Positions 52,030 to 61,034 of a stretch of DNA of 64,000 bases are shown in pieces. Every line of letters begins with the position of its first letter. The first letter of the stretch is position 1. The translations under genes were made by a program, and so were the position numbers. The stretch covers positions 268,511 to 332,510 of the forward strand of contig DF820470.1 in the NCBI GenBank assembly GCA_000739535.1. The letters run 5' to 3'. Below the pieces are notes generated by a model. It saw nothing but the letters and a program-made list of their open reading frames with translations. It was not told the DNA's origin and ran no database searches. This DNA is from Candidatus Vecturithrix granuli. GTDB taxonomy: Bacteria > Moduliflexota > Moduliflexia > Moduliflexales > Moduliflexaceae.

Positions 52030-52622
52030 TCAGCTAATTGATCCCATTTTTATTCCGTTGTGTGTTGAAATTTGCAGGGGTTTATCGAAATCCGTGATAT
52101 GTCCAAATTCTAATGTTTTAAAATGAGAGGCGGCAATGTCATGCATCTTTTTCTGATCCATGAATTTGATTCTGGCGAAATACCGCTTGAGCGGGTTGAG
52201 AGTCCGATGGACTTCCCTTCCCAGGAAGAAATTCCGAGTGATACTCATTGAATCGATCAGAGACAAGTTCTGGTGTTTCGTCGCTATTCCAGCCAATCGA
52301 GCATCGTTGGGGATCTGAAGTTGGCTTTTTTCCCATCGAAATAGATTTCGCCTGAAAATGACTTGTATATGCCTATGAGAGTATTGACCAGAGTCGTTTT
52401 GTCCGCCCCATTCTCCCCCAACAATCCGACAATTTCGTTTCTATCTACCCTGAAATTGGCGCCATCGAAAGCAAGCACCTTTCCGAAAGACAATTGATCG
52501 TCATTAAGCAGGATTGTGAATTCAAAGCCTTCCATCGGAAAGTTTGAAGACTCCGATGTCTGCGTGCGGACAGCCCTGTCAGATTTCCGAAACATCTCAA
52601 GACCTGTAAAAAATCGTTTCAT
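52030..52622 (-). pseudogene. Decayed sugar-importer ATPase (RbsA/FrcA-like)
   Basis: The first part reads FRVDRNEIVGLLGENGADKT with Asp in the Walker A Gly position, then a frameshift near 52313. The family sequence resumes in another frame (LAGIATKHQNLSLIDSMSIT, FFLGREV). The signature, Walker B and everything after are missing. The upstream 40 residues are also scrambled. The intact gene at 56236 is of the same family, so this may be a dead duplicate of that system. Confidence 0.75.
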
Positions 52623-52693
52623 AACACTTTATGAGAGACAGGTTTTGAGAAATTATTGGAGTTCCTCAGGTCAAAAATGGTCGATAGATTAGT

Positions 52694-54676
52694 TTACTCT
52701 CTCAGCTCGTATCCGGAAGAAGCAAGAATCTCTAATTCTTCAGGGTCTTGCAGAACCTTTGCATTGGTTAATGAGGCTGCAAAGGGCAGGACGATTTCTA
52801 ATCTAAATGTACTCCCCTTCTTCACTGTACTTTCAACGTACAACCTCCCGCCCATTAAGTGAGCCAATCGCTGACTTAACGATAAGCCGATGCCAGGACC
52901 ATAGCTGTAAAGATGTTGATCGTCAACATAGTTAAAGGCTTCAAAGATGGTTTCAAGGCGTTCAGGAGGGATACCAACGCCTGTATCAATTACTTCAAAA
53001 CGCAGCAAAGCCGATTGCAGATCATTCTCACTGCTGACTCTGAAGGTCACTCCGCCTTGTTTGGTAAACTTGATGGCATTACTCAGCAGGTTGCGCAGAA
53101 TTTGGCGTAAACGCCGTTCGTCGCCATAAACAAGAGGTGGAACGGTTGGCGCAAGATGATATTCAAAAGTTAATTGCTTTTCTTCGGCAAGAAGCTCATG
53201 AATAGCGACAAGTTTCTTCAAGAGATGGGGGAGAAAAAACTCTCTCGGCTGCAAGACGATTTTCTGGGCTTCAATTTTTGTTAGATCTAAAATATCATTA
53301 ATCATCAAAAGCAGATGTTCTCCACTCTGCCAGATAATATGAATCGCTTTCTGGTATTGTTCGGGAAAGGTGGAACTTTTGCTGAGCAACTGGGCATATC
53401 CTAAAATCCCATTCAAGGGGGTACGGAGTTCATGGCTCATGTTGGCGAGAAAAGTGCTCTTTGCTCGGTTTGCTGCCTCAGCCGCCTCTTTTGCTCGCTG
53501 CAATTCCTCAGCGATACGCTGTCGTTCGGCAATTTCCTGACGCAGACGCTCATTCGTTTCCATAAGTTCGTGCGTGCGGTTATGCACCAATTCTTCAAGA
53601 TGATCGTGATGTGTGCGGAGATCCGCTTGAGATTGTTCTAAGGCCGTTAGCATGTTATTAATGGTGCCACCCAGGTGGCTGAGTTCATCATGACCGACAA
53701 CGCCAACACGGCGTGACAGATCAGTTTCCTTACGAATATGGGCTAATTCGTGATCAAGAAGGGTGAGGCGCGCCAGAACCACGCGCTCTAAGACGACAAG
53801 CATGATTCCCCCGAGTATTGCGCTACTCACCAGGAGTGAGACCGCCAAGTACCGGAGACTGGATTGCCCATGGAGCACAATGGATCGCGGCGAATCCACG
53901 CGGATGGCTAAACACGGTGATCCATATAAGTCATCTATCGTGGTATAACCGGCTATCGTCCTTGAATTCAGGGGAATTGCAATAATCGGCTCATCTGGCG
54001 CCATATTGTCAATTGCATCCTGAACATCTCCAGGAATCTCCGCCGAGGAGATCGGAAAAATAGACAATGAGAGTTGCAGCGTTTCTGCCAGGAGTTGAAT
54101 TGCCGATATGTCCAGATACCGCCCTGCGATCAATATCCCTTGAATCGGCCCCTGCCCAACACTGGTAAGAATAGGATGAGAGGCAACGATCATTGGTCCA
54201 TCGGGCAGCAGAATCAACCCTGATGCTTTTGTTTCTGGTTCCGAAAGGTGTAGCAGAGGAGAATCTGCCTGAAGGTGTGCCTGAAGTTTTTCCGGAACGG
54301 CAATTTGTTCGCCGCTCTCCAGATCAATAGCTTTAACGAAAACAACCTGACCGGCAACGTTCAGATACACAAAGAGATTCACTCTCAGATTGAGAAAGGT
54401 CTCTTTGACAAAATTGACATCAATAAAGCTCTGATTCCCATCTTGCATAAATTGATATGAATCATCCCAGGGAGCATAGTCGCCTGCAATGCTTGCTATG
54501 CGTTCAACCTCTTTGGATAAAGCTCCTACGACCCGTTCGACATGTTCCCTCATATTCTGAGCTTCTAATGCTCTAAAACTCCCCATTACAATCAAATACG
54601 CCACAGCGTAGAGCATCACAATCAGTGCAAGCCCGGTGACTCCAATAAGGATTATCGTTTTCTTTCGAAGAGTCAT
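52694..54676 (-). CDS. CHASE4-domain sensor histidine kinase
   Basis: 660 residues in the inner membrane. Helix 1 (about 8-30), a periplasmic CHASE4 domain (about 50-260; APWDDSYQFMQDGNQSFIDV is typical), helix 2 (about 278-303), HAMP and a coiled coil. The HisKA box is ANMSHELRTPLNGILGYAQL, with the phospho-His near residue 416. The ATPase has RNLLSNAIKFT (N box), DTGVGIPPER and GPGIGLSLS. No receiver domain is fused and no response regulator gene is adjacent, so it is an orphan kinase. It is divergent from the importer at 55172, which it might control. Confidence 0.92.
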   Translation of the reverse strand: MTLRKKTIILIGVTGLALIVMLYAVAYLIVMGSFRALEAQNMREHVERVVGALSKEVERIASIAGDYAPWDDSYQFMQDGNQSFIDVNFVKETFLNLRVNLFVYLNVAGQVVFVKAIDLESGEQIAVPEKLQAHLQADSPLLHLSEPETKASGLILLPDGPMIVASHPILTSVGQGPIQGILIAGRYLDISAIQLLAETLQLSLSIFPISSAEIPGDVQDAIDNMAPDEPIIAIPLNSRTIAGYTTIDDLYGSPCLAIRVDSPRSIVLHGQSSLRYLAVSLLVSSAILGGIMLVVLERVVLARLTLLDHELAHIRKETDLSRRVGVVGHDELSHLGGTINNMLTALEQSQADLRTHHDHLEELVHNRTHELMETNERLRQEIAERQRIAEELQRAKEAAEAANRAKSTFLANMSHELRTPLNGILGYAQLLSKSSTFPEQYQKAIHIIWQSGEHLLLMINDILDLTKIEAQKIVLQPREFFLPHLLKKLVAIHELLAEEKQLTFEYHLAPTVPPLVYGDERRLRQILRNLLSNAIKFTKQGGVTFRVSSENDLQSALLRFEVIDTGVGIPPERLETIFEAFNYVDDQHLYSYGPGIGLSLSQRLAHLMGGRLYVESTVKKGSTFRLEIVLPFAASLTNAKVLQDPEELEILASSGYELRE

Positions 54677-54879
54677 TTTTTCCCCTTTTGCATTTCAGGT
54701 GAACATAACGCAACTTTCTTCATTTTATTCTCATTATCATCTTTTACGGAAGAGTCAAGAATATTTTTATTTGGTCACCGGTGTTTATGAAGAAATCGTC
54801 TCGATGCTAAGAGTATTTTCTGGAATAAGGGGCGAATTTCCGAAACAACAGAAAATTTATAAATTCTGCGAATATTCTC
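54677..54879. other. Divergent intergenic region, kinase side
   Basis: AT-rich sequence upstream of the kinase gene, with no recognisable gene. The importer promoter begins at 54880. Short open frames here lack ribosome sites. Confidence 0.4.
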
Positions 54880-54911
54880 TTGACATCTTAAAAGTAATCA
54901 TACGAATAACT
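54880..54911 (+). promoter_or_regulatory. Importer promoter with shared palindromic operator, copy 1
   Basis: TTGACA (54880-54885) is followed by TAAAAGTAATCATACGAATA and ACT (54889-54911). The last 23 bases match 59528-59550 at 21 positions and contain an AATCAT-ACGA-ATAACT near-palindrome. It is a candidate binding site for the GntR/solute-binding regulator encoded nearby. It lies 260 bases upstream of the importer start. Confidence 0.5.
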
Positions 54912-55171
54912 ACTTAAATATCCAGTTATTTGTTGAGATGCATTCTGAGGCTAAACGCTTGACGGCAGAATACTCTGCCGACATTTCGCCAGGTAGGTGA
55001 GATGTGTATGCAACTCATCTCCCCTTTTGGAATGCCTCTGGCAAACTGGATTAACTGCCTTGACATGGGAGGTGATGCATTGGGAATCATATCAAAAATA
55101 TCGTAAGACGTATCCACTATGTTGAGTCATTCCTGTTTCATAACCATCGTGTCAAAAAAGGAGAATATATC

Positions 55172-56161
55172 ATGACAAAGAAACTGATGAGTAGTGTATT
55201 AGTTGGGATATTTCTGCTCAGCATCCCATTCTTTGCAGCGGCAGAAGGGAAACATTTTGAAGATGTGTCAATCATTTTCTTCCCGGGCGGAAGTGAAGGT
55301 GACTCGTTTGCATCAGTTGTGTATCGAGGCGCAAAAGCTGCGGAAGAGGATCTCGGACCAAAGGTTGATTATATGTGGTCAAGTTGGTTGCCGGATAAAA
55401 TGGTCGCCCAATTTAAAGATGCGATTGCGAAAAATCCTGATGGAATCGCGATTATGGGGCACCCAGGGGTTGCCGCATTTCAGCCGTTGGTGGATGAAGC
55501 TATCGCTAAAGGCATTCTTGTGACCAGCCAGAATACCACTCTGCCGGAAATTGAAGCAAAATATAAAGACAAAGGGTTTGGCTATGTTGGACAGGAACTC
55601 TATCCGTCCGGTTTGATGTTAGCCAAAGGCGCTGCTCAACGCGCAGGCTTAAAGGCTGGCGATCGCGCAATGGTTTGGGGGTTGCTTGGTCAGGAGACGC
55701 GTGGTCTTAGAACTAAAGGTTGTATTGACGCCTTGAAAGAAATCGGGGTTGAAGTGGATTATCTCGAAATTTCCGATCAGGTGAACAGCGATGCGGCTTC
55801 AGGCACCCCGGTCATTGCCAGCTATATTGCTGCCCATCCGGATGTCAAAATGATCATCACAGATCATGGCGCTCTGACCGCGACGTTAGGGACTTACTTG
55901 AAGGCCGCGAATAAGAAACCCGGGGAAATTTTCGGGGCCGGGTTCGATTTGAGCGCGGCGACTACTGCGGCTATTAAAGAAGGTTGGGTTGGAGCCGTGC
56001 TCGACCAACAACCCTGGCTGCAAGGCTATCTGCCCATTCTCCAGATCTGTTTAGCCAAAAAATATGGCTTTGCAGGCCTCCATATTGATACAGGAGCCGC
56101 GATCATTGACAACAGCAACATCGATTTTGTGGCTCCGCTTGCAGAACAAGGTATTCGTTAA
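55172..56161 (+). CDS. Ribose/fructose-type ABC importer binding protein
   Basis: 329 residues. A signal peptide (MTKKLMSSVLVGIFLLSIPF, cleavage near AAA) leads to a Peripla_BP_4 type-1 fold: DVSIIFFPGGSEGDSFASVV, AIAKNPDGIAIMGHPGVAAF and GAGFDLSAATTAAIKEGWVG. The ribosome site is AAAAGGAGAATATATC. It starts an operon with a single-domain ATPase and one permease, the FrcBCA arrangement known for fructose, ribose or mannose uptake. The exact sugar is not readable. Confidence 0.88.
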   Translation: MTKKLMSSVLVGIFLLSIPFFAAAEGKHFEDVSIIFFPGGSEGDSFASVVYRGAKAAEEDLGPKVDYMWSSWLPDKMVAQFKDAIAKNPDGIAIMGHPGVAAFQPLVDEAIAKGILVTSQNTTLPEIEAKYKDKGFGYVGQELYPSGLMLAKGAAQRAGLKAGDRAMVWGLLGQETRGLRTKGCIDALKEIGVEVDYLEISDQVNSDAASGTPVIASYIAAHPDVKMIITDHGALTATLGTYLKAANKKPGEIFGAGFDLSAATTAAIKEGWVGAVLDQQPWLQGYLPILQICLAKKYGFAGLHIDTGAAIIDNSNIDFVAPLAEQGIR

Positions 56162-56171
56162 GGATATGAGC

Positions 56172-56213
56172 GATGGACGCCGCCTGGAAACCTGATGATG
56201 GATGGCGTCCATC
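56172..56213 (+). terminator. Attenuator-like hairpin between binding protein and ATPase
   Basis: GATGGACGCC (56172-56181) pairs perfectly with GGCGTCCATC (56204-56213). Without a T-run it may act as a processing or stability element. Confidence 0.5.
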
Positions 56214-56235
56214 ATGACGCTTGAGGGAGAAAACC

Positions 56236-57009
56236 ATGACTGAGAAACATTCGAACACTCCGCTGCTTTCAATGGTCAAAGTCCGTAAATCTTTCGGGGG
56301 AGTAGAAGCGTTGAAAGAGGTGAATTTTACGGTAGGCCGTAATGAAATTGTGGGGCTGGTTGGTGATAACGGAGCAGGAAAATCCACCTTGATTAAACTC
56401 ATCACCGGGGTTCATCCTCCGACCGCAGGGGATATTTACTATAAAGGGCAAAAAATTACGATTCATTCCGTGAAACGTTCGCGTGAACTTGGCATCGAAA
56501 CCGTCTATCAGGAACGCGCGCTCGCGGATCAGCAATCGCTGTGGCGCAATATGTTTGCCGGTCGAGAAATTATTACCAGATTCGGATTTCTCAATGTCAA
56601 GAAACAAAAAGAAGAGACCGACAAACTGCTCCGGGAACACATGGGGTTTACATCGAAAGTGATCACCACGGACTCTCCGGTGTTAAATCTTTCCGGTGGA
56701 GAAAAACAGGGGATTGCAATTGGCAGGGCCTTATATTTCAAGGCGGATTTGATCATTTTGGATGAACCGACCATGGGCTTATCGCTTTCGGAAACGCAAA
56801 AAGTGTTAGATTTTGTGCTGGATATTAAAACTCAGGGCAAATCTGCCATTGTGATCAATCACAGTATCTATCAGGTGTATCCGATCGCAGATCGTTTTGT
56901 GATTTTAGATCGAGGGCAAATTGCCGGAGAATTTCTGAAACAAAATATTTCACAGGATGAATTGATTGACAAAATGATTCGGTTAGCCCGTACGGGAAAA
57001 CTGGATTAA
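56236..57009 (+). CDS. Ribose/fructose-type ABC importer ATPase (single domain)
   Basis: 257 residues. Walker A GDNGAGKST, Q-loop VYQERAL, signature LSGGEKQGIAIGRAL, Walker B LIILDEPTMGLS and switch His in INHSIYQV are all intact. One nucleotide-binding domain means a homodimer, as in FrcA-type systems. I used ATG 56236 (GAGGGAG upstream); the frame from 56221 starts with a TTG inside the ribosome site. Confidence 0.9.
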   Translation: MTEKHSNTPLLSMVKVRKSFGGVEALKEVNFTVGRNEIVGLVGDNGAGKSTLIKLITGVHPPTAGDIYYKGQKITIHSVKRSRELGIETVYQERALADQQSLWRNMFAGREIITRFGFLNVKKQKEETDKLLREHMGFTSKVITTDSPVLNLSGGEKQGIAIGRALYFKADLIILDEPTMGLSLSETQKVLDFVLDIKTQGKSAIVINHSIYQVYPIADRFVILDRGQIAGEFLKQNISQDELIDKMIRLARTGKLD

Positions 57010-57049
57010 ACTTGCACACGGTAATACGAAAACCTGGAGGAGAGCAAGA

Positions 57050-58027
57050 GTGAACATCGCAACATTACGCGCATTCAAATTAGAAATTAGTATTACGGCG
57101 GTCCTGATCGTTGTGTTTCTGTTATTCCTGATCGGGAATCCGAATGTGTTTACTCGCTTTGATATATATTATTCTTTTATGTCAACGATCCCATTTTTTG
57201 GGATCATGGCCCTGTCGCTGACGTTTGTGATCATATTAGGGGAAATGGATTTGTCCTTTCCCTCTGTTCTAGCGTTTTCAGCCTGGATTTTTGGGAAGGC
57301 GTTTGAACACACCGGCAATATCTGGCTGGCTGCCCTGGTCTGCTTTCTGGTCGGAATCGCAGCCGGAGCGTTAAATTCCCTCCTCATCGTGAAGATCGGA
57401 ATTCCCTCTCTGGTCGCCACCATCAGCACCATGTTTTTCTTTCGCGGTCTGGTGAATGTCTTTGCCGAGGGTAAGGGGATTCCCCTGGTAAAAGCCAAAG
57501 AAACCCTGTTTTATCAGTTATGTGTCGGACGCATCCCGATCCCCTTTACTGAAGAGCGCACAATTCCTGCCCAGGCCTTATGGTTTTTTGTGTTAGGCAT
57601 AGTCACCTGGTTTCTTTTAAACCGGCATCGTTTTGGCTCCCATGTCTTGTTTGTCGGAGATAATCCAGAGAGTTCCAAAATGATGGGGATTAATGTTGGC
57701 CTGGTGAAAACTCTGGTGTTTATGCAAATGGGACTTTTTGCAGCGTTTGCCGGAATCTTATGCACTCTGGAGGTGACCTATTTCTGGCCCAGTCAGGGGG
57801 AAGGATACCTCTTAACAACCATTGCCGCGGTGTTTGTGGGCGGCACATCGGTGTTTGGAGGCATGGGAACAATTTACGGCACAATTGTCGGCGCACTAAT
57901 TATCGGATCTTTGGAAGCAGGCATTGTTGCCATTGGCTTAACCGGTTTCTGGACCCGAGTGATTTACGGATTGATCATTATGGTGTCGGTGTCAATTTAT
58001 GCCATCTTATTAAAACGAAAAGGCTGA
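57050..58027 (+). CDS. Ribose/fructose-type ABC importer permease
   Basis: 325-residue BPD_transp_2 permease, eight to ten helices. MALSLTFVIILGEMDLSFPS, GALNSLLIVKIGIPSLVATI and HVLFVGDNPESSKMMGINV are the family marks. It starts with GTG (57050) after a TGGAGGAGAGCAAGA ribosome site. A single permease gene suggests a homodimeric channel. The GntR-fusion gene begins 27 bases later and is likely in the same transcript. Confidence 0.9.
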   Translation: MNIATLRAFKLEISITAVLIVVFLLFLIGNPNVFTRFDIYYSFMSTIPFFGIMALSLTFVIILGEMDLSFPSVLAFSAWIFGKAFEHTGNIWLAALVCFLVGIAAGALNSLLIVKIGIPSLVATISTMFFFRGLVNVFAEGKGIPLVKAKETLFYQLCVGRIPIPFTEERTIPAQALWFFVLGIVTWFLLNRHRFGSHVLFVGDNPESSKMMGINVGLVKTLVFMQMGLFAAFAGILCTLEVTYFWPSQGEGYLLTTIAAVFVGGTSVFGGMGTIYGTIVGALIIGSLEAGIVAIGLTGFWTRVIYGLIIMVSVSIYAILLKRKG

Positions 58028-58054
58028 TGTGGCTCTCATGGAAAAGGACGGACA

Positions 58055-59473
58055 ATGAGCGGCAAAGTGCGTTATAAACCGTTGTATCTCCAGGTAAAGG
58101 ATGTCATCCTGACGCGAATTGAACATGATCAGTATCGTGATGGCGAATCCATTCCCACTGAAGCCAAATTCGCTGAAGAATTTGGCACCAGTGTGACCAC
58201 TATTCGTCAAGCTCTGACCTTATTGGTTAATGATGGCATGTTGATCAAAAAACCAGGGAAAGGCACGTATGTTTCCAAACAGAAGACAAAACTCAGGTTC
58301 TTTTCCTGGATTCCTGAAACCAAACGGGGCGAAGAAATTTTGACCGAAGTGATCACGCGCTTTGAACAAAAATACCCGACGATCACGGTTGAATGCCTTC
58401 CAACCCCGTATAATCAGGCCAGAAAGAACCTGATGCAACTCATTTCCGGCGGCAACGCGCCTGATGTTGTCCACATCCAATCCCATTGGACCAGTTATTT
58501 CGCCTCGATTGGCGCGCTTGAACACCTTGAACCCCTGCTCGACAAAGGGAATTTAGATAACCGGTTTTACGAAAAAGATTTAGTCGCCGGCATGTATCAT
58601 AATAAGCTCTATTCCGTTGCCTGGGGCGTATGTCCGGTCTCCATGGTTATGAATACGTACTTGATCAAACAGGCCGGACTGTATCCGTTGCCTTCTCCGA
58701 TGACGTTGGAGATATTTTTTGAATGCTGTCAGAAACTTGATCATTTTTATGAAGGGGAAGATAAGTATTGTTACGCCTTGAATGTGAGCACAGATCAGGA
58801 ATCGGATTTTCTCACCATTTATTTTTTCCTGCTTGCCTTTCAGGGAAGCTTTGTCAACGATCGGGGGGATGTGATCTTCAATTCTCCGGGGAATGTTGCG
58901 GCCTTTACGTGGCTGCGGAATTTTGTCCGTTCTGTCAGAGTCTTCAAATCCACGATCCATGATATTCGTAAACGCTTTGCCCGCGGCGATATTGCGTTTA
59001 TCGCTGACGGCCCCTGGATTAAATATCAATTAGAAGAATATACCGGCGCGCCGTTTGAGCGAAACTTTGAAGTTGTCTTAAATCCGGTGCAAAATCCAGG
59101 GGCCAAATCGCGTTCCTGGAATTATAATCACGCTCTGGCAATCTGTTCACAAAGCCAATATAAGCATCAGGCGGCTCAATTCATTGACGCCATCACGAAC
59201 GATTATGACATCAGCAATCTCTATTATAGCCAGGTTGGGCATTTACCGGCGAATCGAACCTATCTCTCTGCTCCAATGTATGACTCCGATTTCTTTAATA
59301 CCTATAAGCAGCAGTTGACCCATGCTTCATGTATCAATGCCCATAACGCTTCATTTTCGAAAGCAATGATTTTCTGCACAGATGCTGTCAAAAAAATTTT
59401 GTATGAAGAGCGTGAGATCGAAAAAGAACTGAATGAGAAAGAGTATTACTTAAATATGCTCTATAGTGATTAA
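58055..59473 (+). CDS. GntR-type regulator fused to a solute-binding domain, copy 2
   Basis: 472 residues, cytoplasmic. GntR winged helix at residues 1-75 (YKPLYLQVKDVILTRIEHDQ, GESIPTEAKFAEEFGTSVTT, LIKKPGKGTYVSKQ) and a full family-1 binding fold after it (RFFSWIPETKRGEEILTEVI, GNAPDVVHIQSHWTSYFASI, AFIADGPWIKYQLEEY). It is homologous to the 45980 protein along its whole length. It sits between two importers whose promoters share a 23-base motif, so it is the likely local regulator of both. AAAAGGACGGACA precedes the ATG. Confidence 0.87.
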   Translation: MSGKVRYKPLYLQVKDVILTRIEHDQYRDGESIPTEAKFAEEFGTSVTTIRQALTLLVNDGMLIKKPGKGTYVSKQKTKLRFFSWIPETKRGEEILTEVITRFEQKYPTITVECLPTPYNQARKNLMQLISGGNAPDVVHIQSHWTSYFASIGALEHLEPLLDKGNLDNRFYEKDLVAGMYHNKLYSVAWGVCPVSMVMNTYLIKQAGLYPLPSPMTLEIFFECCQKLDHFYEGEDKYCYALNVSTDQESDFLTIYFFLLAFQGSFVNDRGDVIFNSPGNVAAFTWLRNFVRSVRVFKSTIHDIRKRFARGDIAFIADGPWIKYQLEEYTGAPFERNFEVVLNPVQNPGAKSRSWNYNHALAICSQSQYKHQAAQFIDAITNDYDISNLYYSQVGHLPANRTYLSAPMYDSDFFNTYKQQLTHASCINAHNASFSKAMIFCTDAVKKILYEEREIEKELNEKEYYLNMLYSD

Positions 59474-59503
59474 AAAAAGAGGGGCAAAATGGATGAAAAA
59501 AAC

Positions 59504-59550
59504 TTGACAAGAAAAAAAATTGTCCTGTAAAAGTAGTCATACGAATGACT
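59504..59550 (+). promoter_or_regulatory. Importer promoter with shared palindromic operator, copy 2
   Basis: TTGACA (59504-59509) is followed, 17 bases on, by a weak GTAAAA. TAAAAGTAGTCATACGAATG and ACT occupy 59528-59550. The inner AGTCAT-ACGA-ATGACT is a perfect inverted repeat. The motif overlaps the -10 and start region, a position fit for repression. Compare 54880-54911. Confidence 0.55.
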
Positions 59551-59672
59551 TATAAAAGGGAGGTGGTGGTGCGCGTCATTTACAAAAGCCTCTTTGTGTT
59601 CGCTGGTTGCACTATCAAGACAGAAACAATAATATCATGGGATAACAAGTTGTTATCAAGGAGGGTGTTAGT

Positions 59673-60971
59673 ATGAAACGTCATTATATCTTTGCTCTGA
59701 TGATTGTTCTTGTCATGGCAGCAATGCCTGTGTTGGCTCAACCGACCTTAACATTTTGGAATATGCCGTTCAATACGCAGGAAGTTTCGCCTGAATACGT
59801 GGCATGGTGGGAAGAAAATATCGCTAAAGCCTTGCCTGATATTCAAGCCGATACGTATTATGGCCCTGGCACTTACGATGCACAGCGCAAAAATTTTGTT
59901 GTGCAAGCCAAAACTGGAAAACCCGATGTGATTGAAGGACTGGTCGAAGATCTCACGGTCTATACTAAACAGGATATTATTCTTGATCTGACCGAACATT
60001 TTAATAATTGGGATGAGAAAGATCAGTTTGTCGAAAGTACCCTGAAACCATTAATCGTTGATGGCAAGCTCTACGGACTGCCTTATAATACCAACGCCAG
60101 GGTGCTTTTGTATCGCAAGGATCTCTTTGAACAATATGGCCTCGAAGTGCCGAAGACCTGGGATGAATATGTCAAAGTAGCTTCCGTAATCACCGAAAAA
60201 ACCAATAAAGAAGTCTTCGGAACCTATCTCTGTACCAAAGTCGGTGATCCCAGAGCCTATCAGGAATTTGTGTCCTGGTTCTTCCAGGTGAGCCATAAGG
60301 CCCCTGTGTTTAAGAGAGATGCTGAGGGAAAATGGGCGGTAAACGCCACAGCCGAACAGTTTGCGCAGGTGCTCAAACTGTATCAAGAGCTTGTGTTTGC
60401 GAATGCGGATTTCCCGGCGCTTGATCCAAATCAACGCGGTAATGGCTGGCCCGAAGAGGATAACGGCTATGTCGCCGGAAAATGGGCCATGGTGCCGATG
60501 GGGCCATGGATTTGGGGACATCGTGGAGACAACGAAACCGCACGCGCGATTCTTGAAGAAAAAACTGGAATTGCCTCTCTGCCCGTTGTTGAAGGCGGTG
60601 TATTGGCGACGTACCTGGAAGTCAAACCGATCATGGTGAATAAATATTCGAAAAATATTGAACAAGCCTGGGAAATGGCAAAATTCATCACCTCCCGCGA
60701 CGCTATGGCTGGTTGGGCCTGGGATTCCGGATTTATTCCCGCCCGCAAGGATGTGTCGGAATTAGAACAATTCAAGAATAGCTGGTGGCAGCAAGGTTTC
60801 AGCGCGCAGTTGCCGAATGCGGTCGCCTTATCGCCAGTTAACTGGCTGCCTCCGCAACAATCAATGCTGGAAGCCGTCAACATGGTCATCTATCAAAAGA
60901 ATACGCCTGAAGAAGCCGGAAAATGGCTGTACGATGAACTGGTCAAACAGGCCGAAGAAGGATTGCTCTAA
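59673..60971 (+). CDS. Sugar ABC importer substrate-binding protein (family 1)
   Basis: 432 residues. A signal peptide (MKRHYIFALMIVLVMAAMPV, cleavage after LAQ) leads to a family-1 fold with YGLPYNTNARVLLYRKDLFE, PKTWDEYVKVASVIT and KWAMVPMGPWIWGHRG. GCAAGGAGGGTGTTAGT-type ribosome site. The first gene of a three-gene importer without an ATPase. Its fold is shared by the ligand domain of the GntR fusion gene directly upstream, which suggests that the two bind the same or related sugar on opposite sides of the membrane. Confidence 0.88.
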   Translation: MKRHYIFALMIVLVMAAMPVLAQPTLTFWNMPFNTQEVSPEYVAWWEENIAKALPDIQADTYYGPGTYDAQRKNFVVQAKTGKPDVIEGLVEDLTVYTKQDIILDLTEHFNNWDEKDQFVESTLKPLIVDGKLYGLPYNTNARVLLYRKDLFEQYGLEVPKTWDEYVKVASVITEKTNKEVFGTYLCTKVGDPRAYQEFVSWFFQVSHKAPVFKRDAEGKWAVNATAEQFAQVLKLYQELVFANADFPALDPNQRGNGWPEEDNGYVAGKWAMVPMGPWIWGHRGDNETARAILEEKTGIASLPVVEGGVLATYLEVKPIMVNKYSKNIEQAWEMAKFITSRDAMAGWAWDSGFIPARKDVSELEQFKNSWWQQGFSAQLPNAVALSPVNWLPPQQSMLEAVNMVIYQKNTPEEAGKWLYDELVKQAEEGLL

Positions 60972-60977
60972 TCTGAA

Positions 60978-61012
60978 GAGAAACCGGGTTTTTTCCCAAA
61001 AACCCGGTTTCT
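60978..61012 (+). terminator. Terminator hairpin between binding protein and permease
   Basis: GAAACCGGGTTTTT pairs with AAAAACCCGGTTTC. It is placed inside the operon, seven bases after the binding-protein stop, so partial termination would make the binding protein more abundant than the permeases. Confidence 0.7.
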
Positions 61013-61034
61013 GATTTTGAGGAGACTGCATCGC

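Noticed and set aside
54926-55117. 63-codon (-) frame between kinase and importer
   Set aside because: It overlaps the importer leader, lacks a ribosome site and shows no recognisable pattern.
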